From: Delphinus delphis
Taxonomy: Eukaryota; Chordata; Mammalia; Artiodactyla; Delphinidae
Direction: 5' to 3'
Length of the DNA: 64,000 nucleotides
Assembly: GCF_949987515.2 (NCBI RefSeq)
Contig: NW_027192670.1
Coordinates: forward strand, 2,170,001 to 2,234,000
Part shown: one piece after another, positions 51,049 through 64,000 of the stretch
How positions within the stretch are numbered: position 1 is the first letter of the stretch
Layout: every line of letters starts with the position of its first letter
Made by a program: the position numbers and the translations under genes
Notes under the pieces: model-generated
Told to the model about the DNA's origin: nothing
The model's database searches: none
What the model saw: only the letters and a program-made list of their open reading frames with translations

Positions 51049-52628
51049 GAATGTACCTGACTAGAAAGTATCTTAAAACCTATGGATTGCTATGTCTCCG
51101 AAAGAGAATCAAGCATGTGTACAGGGGCATAAACGCAGCAGTGATAGGATTGGAGAGGTTCGGTGAGCAAATGAAGACCCTTTGAAGTCATATTGCATGG
51201 TACCCATTACTCGGGTCTTAACTCTCCAGGTTTAAGGTATTCTTCCTTCAGCTAAAACATGCATGTGGAACCCAGAGTATGATCAACCGTGTGAACGGGA
51301 GACGTGTTCAAATATGTCTCAGTTTTCCTCCCCTGGTACTCGGGTGCAACATTCCAGACGCTTTACTAACACTCTCCCCACTTGGAGAGTCAGTGCCTTT
51401 AACCTCCTGTTTGACCCAGTTTGCAATTTCTGTGGAAGATGAACAGGAATAGCGAGAACCAATGAGAGACTAGCTGGAGGTGTCTGGACGGGCAAATTTA
51501 ACTCTCATTTCCAACCAGGAAGAGGAAATAACCAAAGGCTCAGCGTGCCGTGCCGGAACCAGATTAGGGCCTGAAGCCATCCTGCGGTGCTGCGGCCAGG
51601 TCACAAGAAAGCGAGTTGAAGAAAGGAGCTCAGGGGCACTGTAATTCACAAACCTGCAGAGTTATAAATGACAGCTATCGTCCAAAAATAGACTGAAGTA
51701 AGGCTGCCAAGAGGACTTGAAAGCGGGGCAGAATTGCAGGAAACCGATTTCAGGAGGTAGACTGGAATTGCATTGAAAGCATAGGAAAAGAGGCAGAACG
51801 TCCACAATGATGCACTTGGCCAAAAAGGGCGTATGCGTTTTTTCCTGAATATATTCAGGAAAAAACGCATACGCCCTTTTTGGCCAACCAAGCAAGCTTG
51901 CAAAGGAAATCTGCACTACAATGAATTCTCACTTCCCCCCGGTCAAAAGGGCCATCTGAAAAAAGTGTAAAATCCAGAAAGGCAGGACAGGCCATGGAGA
52001 ACTGGGAGCCTTGTTATGCTGATGGGCGGGATGTAAATTGCCAACAACCACTCGGGAGAAGTGTATGGTGTTTCCTGAAACATCTAAAAAACAAAGCAAC
52101 AGAGCCTAGGGCACTTCCACTTATGGTCCTATAGCTTAGGGAAATTAAAATCAAAAAGATACAGCCACCCCAAAGTTTGGGACGCCTCTGTTTACAAGAA
52201 CCTCGTTTACCGTACAAGTTCAATATCACAGAAAGTGGAAAATGGATAAAGAACTTGTGGTACTTACGTACAATGCAGTATCACTCAGCAATGAAATCTA
52301 TGTCATCAGGCCCGTAGCAGCACAATGAGTGGATTCAGGTACGATGATTCTAACTGAAATAAGTCACACAGAAAAAGAAACATCAAAAGATATCACTAAT
52401 ACACGGAATGTAAACTTGGCTACACAGGAACTGCATTCCAAAACAGAACAGGGTCTCAAATTTAGAAAACCAACTTATGCTTGCTTAAGGGGAAAGGTGA
52501 GTTGGGGTGCTGCATAAAACCAGAGATTGAAATGAGCACAGATAAAGTTCCTTAAGCCAAATATTGAACAGACAAGAGCTACTCCTTGCTCAACGAAATG
52601 GACTCAACACCCCATATTAAACGCCTAA
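51049..52628 (+). repeat. Satellite monomer B24 (position 3 front, position 1-like L1 half)
   Basis: Palindrome 51816-51887, perfect. The start carries the trimer position 3 marker GACTAGAAAG, but the L1 half copies that of B22 at an offset of 3,158 bp. Confidence 0.9.
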
Positions 52629-54208
52629 GAATGTACCTGACTAGTAAGTATCTTAAAACCTAGGGATTGCTATGTCTCCGAAAGAGAATCAAGCGTGTGT
52701 ACTGGGGCATAAATGCAGCAGTGATAGGATTGGAGAAGTTCGGTGAGCAAATGAAGACCCTTTGAAGTCATATTGCATGGTACCCATTACACGGGTCTCA
52801 ACTCTCCAGGTTTAAGGTATTCTTCCTTCAGCTAAAACATGCATGTGGAACCCAGAGTATGATCAACCGTGTGATCGGGAGACGTGTTCAAATATGTCTC
52901 AGTTTTCGTCCCCTGGTACTTCGGTGCAACATTCCAGACGCTTTACTAACACTCTCCCCACTTGGAGAGTCAGTGCCTTTAACCTCCTGTTTGGCCCAGT
53001 TTGCAATTTCTGCGGAAGATGTACAGGAATAGGGAGAACCAATGAGAGACAAGCGGGAGGTGTCTGGACGGGCAAATTTAACTCTCATTTCCCACCAGGA
53101 TGAGGAATTAACGAAAGGCTCAGCGTGCCATGCCAGAAACAGATTAGGGCCTGAAGCCATCCTGCGGTGTTGCGGCCAGCTCACAAGAAAGCGAGTTGAA
53201 GAAAGGAGCTCAGGGGCACTGTAATTCACAAACCTGCAGAGTTATAAATGACAGCTATCGTCCAAAAATAGACTGAAGTAAGGCTTCCAAGAGGACTTGA
53301 AAGCGGGGCAGAATTGCAGGAAACCGATTTCAGGAGGTAGACTGGAATTGCATTGAAAGCATAGGAAAAGAGGCAGAACGTCCACAATGATGCACTTGGA
53401 CAAAAAGGGCGTATGCGTTTTTTCTTGAATATATTCAGGAAAAAACGCATACGCACTTTTTGGCCAACCAAGCAAGCTTGCAAAGGAAATCTGCACTAAA
53501 ATGAAGTCTCACTTCCCCCCGGTCAAAAGGGCCATCTGAAAAAAGTGTAAAATCCAGAAAGGCAGGACAGGCCATGGAGAACTGGGAGCCTTGTTATGCT
53601 GATGGGCGGGATGTAAATTGCCAACAGACATTCAGGAGAACTGTATGGTGTTTCCTGAAACATCTAAAAAACAAAGCAACAGAGCCTAGGGCACTTCCAC
53701 TTATGGTCCTATAGATTAGGGAAATTAAAATCAAAAAGACACAGCCACCCCAAAGTTTGGGACGCCTCCGTTTACAAGAACCTCGTTTACCGTACAAGTT
53801 CAACATCACAGAAAGTGAAAAATGGATAAAGAACTTGTGGTACTTACGTACAATGCAATATCACTCAGCAATGAAATCTATGTCATCAGGCCCGTAACAG
53901 CATAATGAGTGGATTCAGTTACGATGATTCTAACTGAAATAAGTCACACAGAAAAAGAAACATCATAAGATATCACTAATACTTGGAATGTAAACTTGGC
54001 TACACAGGAACTGCATTCCAAAACAGAACAGGGTCTCAAATTTAGAAAACCAACTTATGCTTGCTTAAGGGGAAAGGTGAGTTGGGGTGCTGCATAAAAC
54101 CAGAGATTGAAATGAGCACAGATAAAGTTCCTTAAGCCAAATATGGAATAGACAAGAGCTACTCCTTGCTCAACGAAATGGACTCAAAACCCCATATTAA
54201 ATGCCTAA
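52629..54208 (+). repeat. Satellite monomer B25 (subtype 1; position 1 of trimer)
   Basis: Palindrome 53396-53467 with three asymmetric changes (TTGGAC, TTCTTGAA, right-arm CGCAC), all shared with B28. Confidence 0.9.
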
Positions 54209-55786
54209 GAATGTACCTGACTAGTAAGTATCTTAAAACCTATGGATTGCTATGTCTCCAGAAGAGAATCAAGCATGTGTACAGGGGCATAAACGCAGCA
54301 GTGATAGGATTGGAGAGGTTCGGTGAGCAAATGAAGACCCTTTGAAGTCATATTGCATGGTACCCATTACACGGGTCTCAACTCTCCATGTTTAAGGTAT
54401 TCTTCCTTCAGCTAAAACATGCATGTGGAACCCAGAGTATCATCAACCATGTGAACGGGAGACGGGTTCAAATATGTCTCAGTTTTCCTCCCCTGGTACT
54501 CGGGTGCAACATTCCAGACGCTTTACTAACACTCTCCCGACTTGGAGAGTCAGTCCCATTAACCTCCTGTTTGGCCCAGTTTGCAATTTCTGCGGAAGAT
54601 GAACAGGAATAGTGAGAACCAATGAGAGGCTAGCTGGAGGTGTCTGGACGGGCAAATTTAACTGTCATTTCCCACCAGGAAGAGGAATTAACCAAAGGCT
54701 CAGCATGCCGGGCCGGAACCAGATTAGGGCCTGAAGCCATCCTGCGGTGTTGCGGCCAGCTCACAAGAAAGCGAGTTGAAGAAAGGAGCTCAGGGGCACT
54801 GTAATTCACAAACCTGCAGAGTTATAAATGACAGCTATCGTCCAAAAATATACTGCAGTAAGGCTGCCAAGAGGACTTGAAAGCGGGGCAGAATTGCAGG
54901 AAGCCGATTTCAGGAGGTAGACTGGAATTGCATTGAAAGCATAGGAAAAGAGGCAGAACGTCCACAATGATGCACTTGGCCAAAAAGGGCGTATGCGTTT
55001 TTTCCTGAATATATTCAGGAAAAAACGCATACGCCCTTTTTGGCCAACCAAGCAAGCTTGCAAAGGAAATCTGCACTACAATGAAGTCTCACTTCCGCCC
55101 GGTCAAAAGGGCCATCTGAAAAAAGTGTAAAATCCAGAAAGGCAACAGGCCATTGAGAACTGGGAGCCTTGTTATGCTGATGGGCGGGATGTAAATTGCC
55201 AACAACCACTTGGGAGAAGTGTATGGTGTTTCCTGAAACATCTAAAAAACAAAGCAACAGAGCCTAGGGCACTTCCACTTATGGTCCTATAGCTTAGGGA
55301 AATTAAAATCAAAACGACACAGCCACCCCAAAGTTTGGAACGGCTCTGTTTACAAGAACCTCGTTTACAATACAAGTTCAACATCGCAGAAAGTGAAAAA
55401 TGGATAAAGAAGTTGTGGTATTCACTTACAAAGCAATATCACTCAGCAATGAAATCTGTGTCATCAGGCCCTTAGCAGCACAATGAGTGGATTCAGGTAT
55501 GATGATTCTATCTGAAATAAGTCACACAGAAAAAGAAACATCATAAGATATCAGTAATACACGGAATGTAAACTTGGCTACACAGGAACTGAATTACAGA
55601 ACAGAACAGGGTCTCAAATTTAGAAAACCAACTTATGCTTGCTTAAGGGGAAAGGTGAGTTGGGGTGCTGCATAAAACCAGAGATTGAAATGAGCACAGA
55701 TAAAGTTCCTTAAGTCAAATATGGAATAGACAAGAGCTACTCCTTGCTCATCGAAATGGACTCAACACCGCATATTAAACGCCTAA
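54209..55786 (+). repeat. Satellite monomer B26 (subtype 2; position 2 of trimer)
   Basis: Palindrome 54976-55047, perfect. Private CAGTCCCATTAACC and CAAAACGACACAGCC are shared only with B29. Confidence 0.9.
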
Positions 55787-57365
55787 GAATGTACCTGACT
55801 AGAAAGTATCTTAAAACCTATGGATTGCTATGTCTCCGAAAGAGAATCAAGCATGTGTACAGGGGCATAAACGCAGCAGTGATAGGATTGGAGAGGTTCG
55901 GTGAGCAAATGAAGACCCTTTGAAGTCATATTGCATGGTACCCATTACTCGGGTCTTAACTCTCCAGGTTTAAGGTATTCTTCCTTCAGCTAAAACATGC
56001 ATGTGGAACCCAAGTATGATCAACCATGTGAACGGGAGACGTGTTCAAATATGTCTCAGTTTTTGTACCCTGGTACTCGGGTGCAACATTCCAGACGCTT
56101 TACTAACACTCTCCCGACTTGGAGAGTCAGTCCCTTTAACCTCCTGTTTGACCCAGTTTGCAATTTCTGCGGAAGATGAACAGGAATAGCGAGAACCAAT
56201 GAGAGACTAGCTGTAGGTGTCTGGATGGGCAAATTTAACTCTCATTTCCCACCAGGAAGAGGAATTAACCAAAGGCTCAGCGTGCCGTGCTGGAACCAGA
56301 TTAGGGCCTGAAGCCATCCTGCGGTGTTGCGGACAGGTCACAAGAAAGCAAGTTGAAGAAAGGAGCTCAGGGGCACTGTAATTCACAAACCTGCAGAGTT
56401 ATAAATGACAGCTATCGTCCAAAAATATACTGCAGTAAGGCTGCCAAGAGGACTTGAAAGCGGGGCAGAATTGCAGGAAGCCGATTTCAGGAGGTAGACT
56501 GGAATTGCATTGAAAGCATAGGAAAAGAGGCAGAACGTCCACAATGATGCACTTGGCCAAAAAGGGCGTATGCGTTTTTTCCTGAATATATTCAGGAAAA
56601 AACGCATACGCCCTTTTTGGCCAACCAAGCAAGCTTGCAAAGGAAATCTGCACTACAATGAAGTCTCACTTCCCCCCGGTCAAAAGGGCCATCTGAAAAA
56701 AGTGTAAATTCCAGAAAGGCAGGACAGGCCCTGGAGAACTGGGAGCCTTGTTATGCTGATGGGCGGGATGTAAATTGCCAACAACCACTTGGGAGAAGTG
56801 TATGGTGTTTCCTGAAACATCTAAAAAACAAAGCAACAGAGCCTAGGGCACTTCCACTTATGGTCCTATAGCTTAGGGAAATTAAAATCAAAAAGACACA
56901 GCCACCCCAAAGTTTGGGACGCCTCCGTTTACAAGAACCTCGTTTACCGTACAAGTTCAATATCACAGAAAGTGAAAAATGGATAAAGAACTTGTGGTAC
57001 TTACGTACAGTGCAGTATCACTCAGCAATGAAATCTATGTCATCAGGCCCGTAACAGCGTAATGAGTGGATTCAGGTACGATGATTCTAACTGAAATAAG
57101 TCACACAGAAAAAGAAACATCATAAGATATCAGTAATACACGGAATGTAAACTTGGCTACACAGGAACTGAATTACAGAACAGAACAGGGTCTCAAATTT
57201 AGAAAACCAACTTATGCTTGCTTAAGGGGAAAGGTGAGTTGGGGTGCTGCATAAAACCAGAGATTGAAATGAGCACAGATAAAGTTCCTTAAGTCAAATA
57301 TGGAATAGACAAGAGCTACTCCTTGCTCAACGAAATGGACTCAAAACCCCATATTAAACGCCTAA
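55787..57365 (+). repeat. Satellite monomer B27 (recombinant; position 3 of trimer)
   Basis: Palindrome 56553-56624, perfect. GACTAGAAAG at the start, GTTTGACCCAG and AAAGCAAGTTG shared with B30. Confidence 0.9.
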
Positions 57366-58943
57366 GAATGTACCTGACTAGTAAGTATCTTAAAACCTAT
57401 GGATTGCTATGTCTCTGAAAGAGAATGAAGCGTGTGTACAGGGGCATAAACGCAGCAGTGATAGGATTGGAGAGGTTCGGTGAGCAAATGAAGACCCTTT
57501 GAATCATATTGCATGGTACGCATTACACGGGTCTTAACTCTCCAGGTTTAAGGTATTCTTCCTTCAGCTAAAACATGCATGTGGAACCCAAGTATGATCA
57601 ACCATGTGAACGGGAGACGTGTTCAAATATGTCTCAGTTTTCCTCCCCTGGTACTCGGGTGCAACATTCCAGACGCTTTACTAACACTCTCCCCACTTGG
57701 AGAGTCAGTGCCTTTAACCTCCTGTTTGGCCCAGTTTGCAATTTCTGCGGAAGATGTACAGGAATAGGGAGAACCAATGAGAGACAAGCGGGAGGTGTCT
57801 GGACGGGCAAATTTAACTCTCATTTCCCACCAGGATGAGGAATTAACGAAAGGCTCAGCGTGCCATGCCAGAAACAGATTAGGGCCTGAAGCCATCCTGC
57901 GGTGTTGCGGCCAGCTCACAAGAAAGCGAGTTGAAGAAAGGAGCTCAGGGGCACTGTAATTCACAAACCTGCAGAGTTATAAATGACAGCTATCGTCCAA
58001 AAATAGACTGAAGTAAGGCTTCCAAGAGGACTTGAAAGCGGGGCAGAATTGCAGGAAACCGATTTCAGGAGGTAGACTGGAATTGCATTGAAAGCATAGG
58101 AAAAGAGGCAGAACGTCCACAATGATGCACTTGGACAAAAAGGGCGTATGCGTTTTTTCTTGAATATATTCAGGAAAAAACGCATACGCACTTTTTGGCC
58201 AACCAAGCAAGCTTGCAAAGGAAATCTGCACTAAAATGAAGTCTCACTTCCCCCCGGTCAAAAGGGCCATCTGAAAAAAGTGTAAAATCCAGAAAGGCAG
58301 GACAGGCCATGGAGAACTGGGAGCCTTGTTATGCTGATGGGCGGGATGTAAATTGCCAACAGACATTCAGGAGAACTGTATGGTGTTTCCTGAAACATCT
58401 AAAAAACAAAGCAACAGAGCCTAGGGCACTTCCACTTATGGTCCTATAGATTAGGGAAATTAAAATCAAAAAGACACAGCCACCCCAAAGTTTGGGACGC
58501 CTCCGTTTACAAGAACCTCGTTTACCGTACAAGTTCAACATCACAGAAAGTGAAAAATGGATAAAGAACTTGTGGTACTTACGTACAATGCAATATCACT
58601 CAGCAATGAAATCTATGTCATCAGGCCCGTAACAGCATAATGAGTGGATTCAGTTACGATGATTCTAACTGAAATAAGTCACACAGAAAAAGAAACATCA
58701 TAAGATATCACTAATACTTGGAATGTAAACTTGGCTACACAGGAACTGCATTCCAAAACAGAACAGGGTCTCAAATTTAGAAAACCAACTTATGCTTGCT
58801 TAAGGGGAAAGGTGAGTTGGGGTGCTGCATAAAACCAGAGATTGAAATGAGCACAGATAAAGTTCCTTAAGCCAAATATGGAATAGACAAGAGCTACTCC
58901 TTGCTCAACGAAATGGACTCAAAACCCCATATTAAATGCCTAA
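57366..58943 (+). repeat. Satellite monomer B28 (subtype 1; position 1 of trimer)
   Basis: Palindrome 58131-58202 with the B25 changes. The two-base-shortened CCCTTTGAATCATATTG is shared only with the unit at 62101. Confidence 0.9.
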
Positions 58944-60521
58944 GAATGTACCTGACTAGTAAGTATCTTAAAACCTATGGATTGCTATGTCTCCAGAAGA
59001 GAATCAAGCATGTGTACAGGGGCATAAACGCAGCAGTGATAGGATTGGAGAGGTTCGGTGAGCAAATGAAGACCCTTTGAAGTCATATTGCATGGTACCC
59101 ATTACACGGGTCTCAACTCTCCATGTTTAAGGTATTCTTCCTTCAGCTAAAACATGCATGTGGAACCCAGAGTATCATCAACCATGTGAACGGGAGACGG
59201 GTTCAAATATGTCTCAGTTTTCCTCCCCTGGTACTCGGGTGCAACATTCCAGACGCTTTACTAACACTCTCCCGACTTGGAGAGTCAGTCCCATTAACCT
59301 CCTGTTTGGCCCAGTTTGCAATTTCTGCGGAAGATGAACAGGAATAGTGAGAACCAATGAGAGGCTAGCTGGAGGTGTCTGGACGGGCAAATTTAACTGT
59401 CATTTCCCACCAGGAAGAGGAATTAACCAAAGGCTCAGCATGCCGGGCCGGAACCAGATTAGGGCCTGAAGCCATCCTGCGGTGTTGCGGCCAGCTCACA
59501 AGAAAGCGAGTTGAAGAAAGGAGCTCAGGGGCACTGTAATTCACAAACCTGCAGAGTTATAAATGACAGCTATCGTCCAAAAATATACTGCAGTAAGGCT
59601 GCCAAGAGGACTTGAAAGCGGGGCAGAATTGCAGGAAGCCGATTTCAGGAGGTAGACTGGAATTGCATTGAAAGCATAGGAAAAGAGGCAGAACGTCCAC
59701 AATGATGCACTTGGCCAAAAAGGGCGTATGCGTTTTTTCCTGAATATATTCAGGAAAAAACGCATACGCCCTTTTTGGCCAACCAAGCAAGCTTGCAAAG
59801 GAAATCTGCACTACAATGAAGTCTCACTTCCGCCCGGTCAAAAGGGCCATCTGAAAAAAGTGTAAAATCCAGAAAGGCAACAGGCCATTGAGAACTGGGA
59901 GCCTTGTTATGCTGATGGGCGGGATGTAAATTGCCAACAACCACTTGGGAGAAGTGTATGGTGTTTCCTGAAACATCTAAAAAACAAAGCAACAGAGCCT
60001 AGGGCACTTCCACTTATGGTCCTATAGCTTAGGGAAATTAAAATCAAAACGACACAGCCACCCCAAAGTTTGGAACGGCTCTGTTTACAAGAACCTCGTT
60101 TACAATACAAGTTCAACATCGCAGAAAGTGAAAAATGGATAAAGAAGTTGTGGTATTCACTTACAAAGCAATATCACTCAGCAATGAAATCTGTGTCATC
60201 AGGCCCTTAGCAGCACAATGAGTGGATTCAGGTATGATGATTCTATCTGAAATAAGTCACACAGAAAAAGAAACATCATAAGATATCAGTAATACACGGA
60301 ATGTAAACTTGGCTACACAGGAACTGAATTACAGAACAGAACAGGGTCTCAAATTTAGAAAACCAACTTATGCTTGCTTAAGGGGAAAGGTGAGTTGGGG
60401 TGCTGCATAAAACCAGAGATTGAAATGAGCACAGATAAAGTTCCTTAAGTCAAATATGGAATAGACAAGAGCTACTCCTTGCTCATCGAAATGGACTCAA
60501 CACCGCATATTAAACGCCTAA
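58944..60521 (+). repeat. Satellite monomer B29 (subtype 2; position 2 of trimer)
   Basis: Palindrome 59711-59782, perfect. No difference from B26 was seen on reading. Confidence 0.9.
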
Positions 60522-62100
60522 GAATGTACCTGACTAGAAAGTATCTTAAAACCTATGGATTGCTATGTCTCCGAAAGAGAATCAAGCATGTGTACAGGGG
60601 CATAAACGCAGCAGTGATAGGATTGGAGAGGTTCGGTGAGCAAATGAAGACCCTTTGAAGTCATATTGCATGGTACCCATTACTCGGGTCTTAACTCTCC
60701 AGGTTTAAGGTATTCTTCCTTCAGCTAAAACATGCATGTGGAACCCAAGTATGATCAACCATGTGAACGGGAGACGTGTTCAAATATGTCTCAGTTTTTG
60801 TACCCTGGTACTCGGGTGCAACATTCCAGACGCTTTACTAACACTCTCCCGACTTGGAGAGTCAGTCCCTTTAACCTCCTGTTTGACCCAGTTTGCAATT
60901 TCTGCGGAAGATGAACAGGAATAGCGAGAACCAATGAGAGACTAGCTGTAGGTGTCTGGATGGGCAAATTTAACTCTCATTTCCCACCAGGAAGAGGAAT
61001 TAACCAAAGGCTCAGCGTGCCGTGCTGGAACCAGATTAGGGCCTGAAGCCATCCTGCGGTGTTGCGGACAGGTCACAAGAAAGCAAGTTGAAGAAAGGAG
61101 CTCAGGGGCACTGTAATTCACAAACCTGCAGAGTTATAAATGACAGCTATCGTCCAAAAATATACTGCAGTAAGGCTGCCAAGAGGACTTGAAAGCGGGG
61201 CAGAATTGCAGGAAGCCGATTTCAGGAGGTAGACTGGAATTGCATTGAAAGCATAGGAAAAGAGGCAGAACGTCCACAATGATGCACTTGGCCAAAAAGG
61301 GCGTATGCGTTTTTTCCTGAATATATTCAGGAAAAAACGCATACGCCCTTTTTGGCCAACCAAGCAAGCTTGCAAAGGAAATCTGCACTACAATGAAGTC
61401 TCACTTCCCCCCGGTCAAAAGGGCCATCTGAAAAAAGTGTAAATTCCAGAAAGGCAGGACAGGCCCTGGAGAACTGGGAGCCTTGTTATGCTGATGGGCG
61501 GGATGTAAATTGCCAACAACCACTTGGGAGAAGTGTATGGTGTTTCCTGAAACATCTAAAAAACAAAGCAACAGAGCCTAGGGCACTTCCACTTATGGTC
61601 CTATAGCTTAGGGAAATTAAAATCAAAAAGACACAGCCACCCCAAAGTTTGGGACGCCTCCGTTTACAAGAACCTCGTTTACCGTACAAGTTCAATATCA
61701 CAGAAAGTGAAAAATGGATAAAGAACTTGTGGTACTTACGTACAGTGCAGTATCACTCAGCAATGAAATCTATGTCATCAGGCCCGTAACAGCGTAATGA
61801 GTGGATTCAGGTACGATGATTCTAACTGAAATAAGTCACACAGAAAAAGAAACATCATAAGATATCAGTAATACACGGAATGTAAACTTGGCTACACAGG
61901 AACTGAATTACAGAACAGAACAGGGTCTCAAATTTAGAAAACCAACTTATGCTTGCTTAAGGGGAAAGGTGAGTTGGGGTGCTGCATAAAACCAGAGATT
62001 GAAATGAGCACAGATAAAGTTCCTTAAGTCAAATATGGAATAGACAAGAGCTACTCCTTGCTCAACGAAATGGACTCAAAACCCCATATTAAACGCCTAA
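60522..62100 (+). repeat. Satellite monomer B30 (recombinant; position 3 of trimer)
   Basis: Palindrome 61288-61359, perfect. No difference from B27 was seen on reading. Confidence 0.9.
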
Positions 62101-63658
62101 GAATGTACCTGACTAGTAAGTATCTTAAAACCTATGGATTGCTATGTCTCTGAAAGAGAATGAAGCGTGTGTACAGGGGCATAAACGCAGCAGTGATAGG
62201 ATTGGAGAGGTTCGGTGAGCAAATGAAGACCCTTTGAATCATATTGCATGGTACGCATTACACGGGTCTTAACTCTCCAGGTTTAAGGTATTCTTCCTTC
62301 AGCTAAAACATGCATGTGGAACCCAAGTATGATCAACCATGTGAACGGGAGACGTGTTCAAATATGTCTCAGTTTTCCTCCCCTGGTACTCGGGTGCAAC
62401 ATTCCAGACGCTTTACTAACACTCTCCCCACTTGGAGAGTCAGTGCCTTTAACCTCCTGTTTGGCCCAGTTTGCAATTTCTGCGGAAGATGAACAGGAAT
62501 AGCGAGAACCAATGAGAGACTAGCTGGAGGTGTCTGGACGGGCAAATTTAACTCTCATTTCCCACCAGGAAGAGGAAATAACCAAAGGCTCAGCGTGCCG
62601 TGCCGGAACCAGATTAGGGCCTGAAGCCATCCTGCGGTGCTGCGGCCAGGTCACAAGAAAGCGAGTTGAAGAAAGGAGCTCAGGGGCACTGTAATTCACA
62701 AACCTGCAGAGTTATAAATGACAGCTATCGTCCAAAAATAGACTGAAGTAAGGCTGCCAAGAGGACTTGAAAGCGGGGCAGAATTGCAGGAAACCGATTT
62801 CAGGAGGTAGACTGGAATTGCATTGAAAGCATAGGAAAAGAGGCAGAACGTCCACAATGATGCACTTGGCCAAAAAGGGCGTATGCGTTTTTTCCTGACG
62901 CATACGCACTTTTTGGCCAACCAAGCAAGCTTGCAAAGGAAATCTGCACTACAATGAAGTGTCACTTCCCCCCGGTCAAAAGGGCCATCTGAAAAAAGTG
63001 TAAAATCCAGAAAGGCAACAGGCCATTGAGAACTGGGAGCCTTGTTATTCTGATGGGCGGGATGTAAATTGCCAACAGACACTTGGTAGAAGTGTATGGT
63101 GTTTCCTAAAACATCTAAAAACAAAGCAACAGAGCCTAGGGCACTGCCACTTATGGTCCTATAGCTTAGGGAAATTAAAATCAAAAAGACACAGCCACCC
63201 CAAAGTTTGGAACGGCTCTGTTTACAAGAACCTCGTTTGCAATACAAGTTGAACATCGCAGAAAGTGAAAAATGGATAAAGAAGTTGTGGTATTCACTTA
63301 CAAAGCAATATCACTCAGCAATGAAATCTGTGTCATCAGGCCCTTAGCAGCACAATGAGTGGATTCAGGTATGATGATTCTAACTGAAATAAGTCACACA
63401 GAAAAAGAAACATCATAAGATATCAGTAATACACGGAATGGAAACTTGGCTACACAGGAACTGAATTACAGAACAGAACAGGGTCTCAAATTTAGAAAAC
63501 CAACCTATGCTTGCTTAAGGGTAAAGGTGAGTTGGGGTGCTGCATAAAACCAGAGATTGAAATGAGCACAGATAAAGTTCCTTAAGTCAAACATGGTATA
63601 GACAAGAGCTACTCCTTGCTCAACGAAATGGACTCAACACCGCATATTAAACGCCTAA
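62101..63658 (+). repeat. Satellite monomer B31 (subtype 2, short palindrome)
   Basis: The front half continues the trimer duplication until about 62485, then changes lineage. The back half, with the short palindrome at 62866-62920 and CATCTAAAAACAAAG, matches B13. Confidence 0.9.
62866..62920. mobile_element. Short-form palindrome, asymmetric version
   Basis: It has the same 17-bp deletion as 3927-3981. The left arm keeps GGGCG while the right arm has CGCAC, leaving one mismatch in a 22-bp stem. Confidence 0.9.
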
Positions 63659-64000
63659 GAATGTACCTGACTAGTAAGTATCTTAAAACCTATGGATTGC
63701 TATGTCTCCGAAAGAGAATCAAGCATGTGTACAGGGGCATAAACGCAGCAGTGATAGGATTGGAGAGGTTCGGTGAGCAAATGAAGACCCTTTGAAGTCA
63801 TATTTCATGGTATCCATTCCACGGGTTTCAACTACCCAGGTTTAAGTTATTCTTCCTTCAGCTAAAACATGCATGTGGAACCTAGAGTATGATCAACCAT
63901 ATGATCGGGAGATGTGTTCAAATATGTCTCAGTTTCGTACCCTGGTACTCGGGTGCAACATTCCAGATGCTTTACTAACACTCTCCCGACTTGGAGAATC
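63659..64000 (+). repeat. Satellite monomer B32 (partial, window edge)
   Basis: The first 342 bp of a further unit. ACCTAGAGTATGATC and CAGTTTCGTACCC link it to B14. Confidence 0.9.

Larger units (their letters stand above)
43155..62100 (+). repeat. Higher-order repeat: four copies of a 3-monomer unit
   Basis: Copies start at 43155, 47892, 52629 and 57366, with a period of 4,735-4,737 bp. The position 3 marker GACTAGAAAG and the preceding GCTCATCGAAATGG recur at 46313, 51049, 55787 and 60522. The last two copies look nearly identical. The second copy has been partly overwritten, because its third monomer has an L1 half like that of B22. Confidence 0.85.
13932..64000 (+). repeat. Homogenised satellite array B (1,579-bp period)
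   Basis: Thirty-two successive palindromes at intervals of 1,577-1,581 bp (one interval of 1,559 at the short-palindrome unit) mark an uninterrupted head-to-tail array running off the window's right end. There is no inversion and no foreign insertion. Young units differ by only a few percent by eye. Two subtypes and their recombinants are described in the monomer entries. Confidence 0.95.

Noticed and set aside
13932..64000. CRISPR-like regular repeats
   Set aside because: The period is 1.58 kb with no short spacers and the repeats are contiguous, so this is a satellite.

Overview
The window is vertebrate, almost certainly cetacean, heterochromatic DNA, and I see no intact host gene in it. 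About 58 of 64 kb is a head-to-tail tandem array whose monomer is close to 1,579 bp. That length, the L1-derived half of the unit and the neighbouring L1 and retroviral fossils fit the 'common cetacean satellite', which from memory is about 1.58 kb in dolphins and their relatives and about 1.75 kb in other whales. The species is inferred, not proven.

Layout: 1-4700 holds nearly three 1.58-kb monomers, the last decaying toward its edge. 4701-9860 is a non-satellite island: a 3'-terminal L1 fragment (4701-5440), GC-rich sequence with no recognised gene (5580-6880), a broken class I endogenous retrovirus with pol remains and a probable 3' LTR (about 6880-9110), unassigned DNA, and a second L1 3' UTR fragment (9440-9640). 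9860-13930 contains diverged, longer satellite units (palindrome spacing 1,740 and 1,750 bp). From 13932 to the end there is a continuous homogenised array of 32 palindrome-bearing units.

Each monomer has two parts. About 800 bp is a decayed L1 3' end (ORF2 C-terminal remnant plus 3' UTR). The other half, of unknown origin, carries a 72-bp perfect palindrome that resembles the terminal inverted repeats of cetartiodactyl mariner MITEs. The long units still have the A-rich L1 tail. A single 166-bp deletion there, with AGGA at both ends, accounts for the change from the 1.75-kb to the 1.58-kb form.

The homogenised array has higher-order structure. There are two monomer subtypes (1 and 2, defined in the L1-derived half), recombinants between them, a three-monomer repeat of about 4,736 bp covering 43.2-62.1 kb, and long-range copies at offsets of 27,375 and 28,403 bp. 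Open reading frames in the array recur because the sequence recurs. Nothing suggests they are translated.
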